DNA of 5,075 bases, from the NCBI GenBank assembly GCA_022360105.1, contig JAKSDL010000805.1, positions 1 to 5,075 on the forward strand. Direction: 5' to 3'. Below are positions 4,635-5,075 of this stretch, in pieces. The translations under genes were made by a program, and so were the position numbers. Under the pieces are notes generated by a model. That model saw only the letters and a list, made by a program, of their open reading frames with translations, was not told the DNA's origin and made no database searches. The DNA comes from Pseudomonadota bacterium (GTDB lineage: Bacteria > SAR324 > XYD2-FULL-50-16 > JAHJRI01). How positions within the stretch are numbered: position 1 is the first letter of the stretch; each line of letters begins with the position of its first letter.

Positions 4635-5075
4635 ATGACTGCAGATGCGGAAATGATAACCAGAACTCGGGTACCGGAATTGGAAGAGATGCTGGGTAAA
4701 AAAATAGACGTACTGGATGATGGGTTTATTCGGGTGATTGATTACATGGGTTCTGATGAGTCGATTGTCCAAGCCGCACGTGTGTCCTACGGAGCAGGAA
4801 CAAAAAAAATTAGCCAGGACAGGGGGCTGATTCGCTATCTTCTGCGCAATCGACACACAACACCATTTGAAATGTGTGAATTAAAGCTTCATGTGCGTGT
4901 TCCGATGGATTGCTGGAGACAATGGATCAGACATCGAACGGCAAATGTCAATGAGTACTCTACCCGATATTCAGTTGCAATTGATTCGTTGCGAACCACC
5001 AAACCGGATGAGTGGCGATTGCAATCGGAAATGAACAAACAAGGAAGCCAGGGGACTTTGGACCCTGAGACCGGA
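4635..5075 (+). CDS. thyX: Flavin-dependent thymidylate synthase, N-terminal part (runs off the right edge)
   Basis: ThyX makes dTMP from dUMP using methylenetetrahydrofolate as carbon source and FAD/NADPH for reduction, replacing ThyA in many bacteria. The first 147 codons are present. The diagnostic ThyX motif RHR-x7-S is intact: RHR at 99-101 and Ser109, within WIRHRTANVNEYSTRYS. Other family blocks are IVQAARVSY (44-52), LIRYLLRNRHTTPFE (65-79) and MDCWRQWIRHR (91-101). The missing C-terminal part would contain the second conserved region that completes the dUMP and FAD sites. The start is fixed by AGGAGG at 4623-4628 and an in-frame stop just before it, and a near-consensus promoter lies at 4555-4582. 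It diverges from the dodecin gene. Nothing in the visible part suggests inactivation. Confidence 0.97.
   Translation, partial: MTADAEMITRTRVPELEEMLGKKIDVLDDGFIRVIDYMGSDESIVQAARVSYGAGTKKISQDRGLIRYLLRNRHTTPFEMCELKLHVRVPMDCWRQWIRHRTANVNEYSTRYSVAIDSLRTTKPDEWRLQSEMNKQGSQGTLDPETG

Noticed and set aside
4563..4856. Minus-strand open frame of 97 codons antisense to the start of thyX
   Set aside because: It lies opposite an unmistakable thyX coding region and covers its promoter and ribosome site; the translation has no recognisable domain.

Overview
The window looks like chromosomal backbone from a Gram-negative-type bacterium of mid-40s % GC (estimated by eye). The mix of a flavin-dependent thymidylate synthase (thyX), a type I QueF, a dodecin, a TetR regulator and a TerB-like protein would suit an anaerobic or microaerobic proteobacterial lineage such as Desulfobacterota. 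That placement is inference; no rRNA or other phylogenetic marker is present. No mobile element, CRISPR array, tRNA or rRNA is visible.

Layout: everything up to 4313 is on the minus strand. Read in transcription order: a dodecin-family gene (4313-4104) followed by a clear intrinsic terminator (4078-4037); a TerB-like protein with a possible degenerate PilZ tail (3808-3101), preceded by an AT-rich leader rich in inverted repeats and a sigma-54-like -24/-12 element; a TetR-family regulator (2806-2168) with two strong dyads upstream; then a compact FAH-family hydrolase - queC - queF run (2058-305), where queC and queF overlap by 10 bp; and finally the first 55 codons of cysS (165 to the left edge). 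On the plus strand, divergent from the dodecin gene, thyX starts at 4635 behind a near-consensus promoter and a perfect AGGAGG, and runs off the right edge.

How they work together: queC and queF supply two successive steps of preQ1/queuosine synthesis (CDG to preQ0 to preQ1), so they serve tRNA modification; queD and queE are not in view. The FAH-family enzyme 33 bp upstream of queC is probably co-transcribed but has no known link to queuosine. cysS and thyX are housekeeping genes. The TetR regulator probably controls at least itself through the dyads upstream of its start.

Most notable: (i) the dodecin lacks both residues that stack or bind flavin in characterised dodecins; (ii) the TerB-like protein with a PilZ-like tail has a candidate sigma-54 promoter plus an array of inverted repeats at enhancer distance; (iii) a perfect 11+2+11 bp palindrome lies in front of tetR. 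I see no clearly new multi-gene system here.
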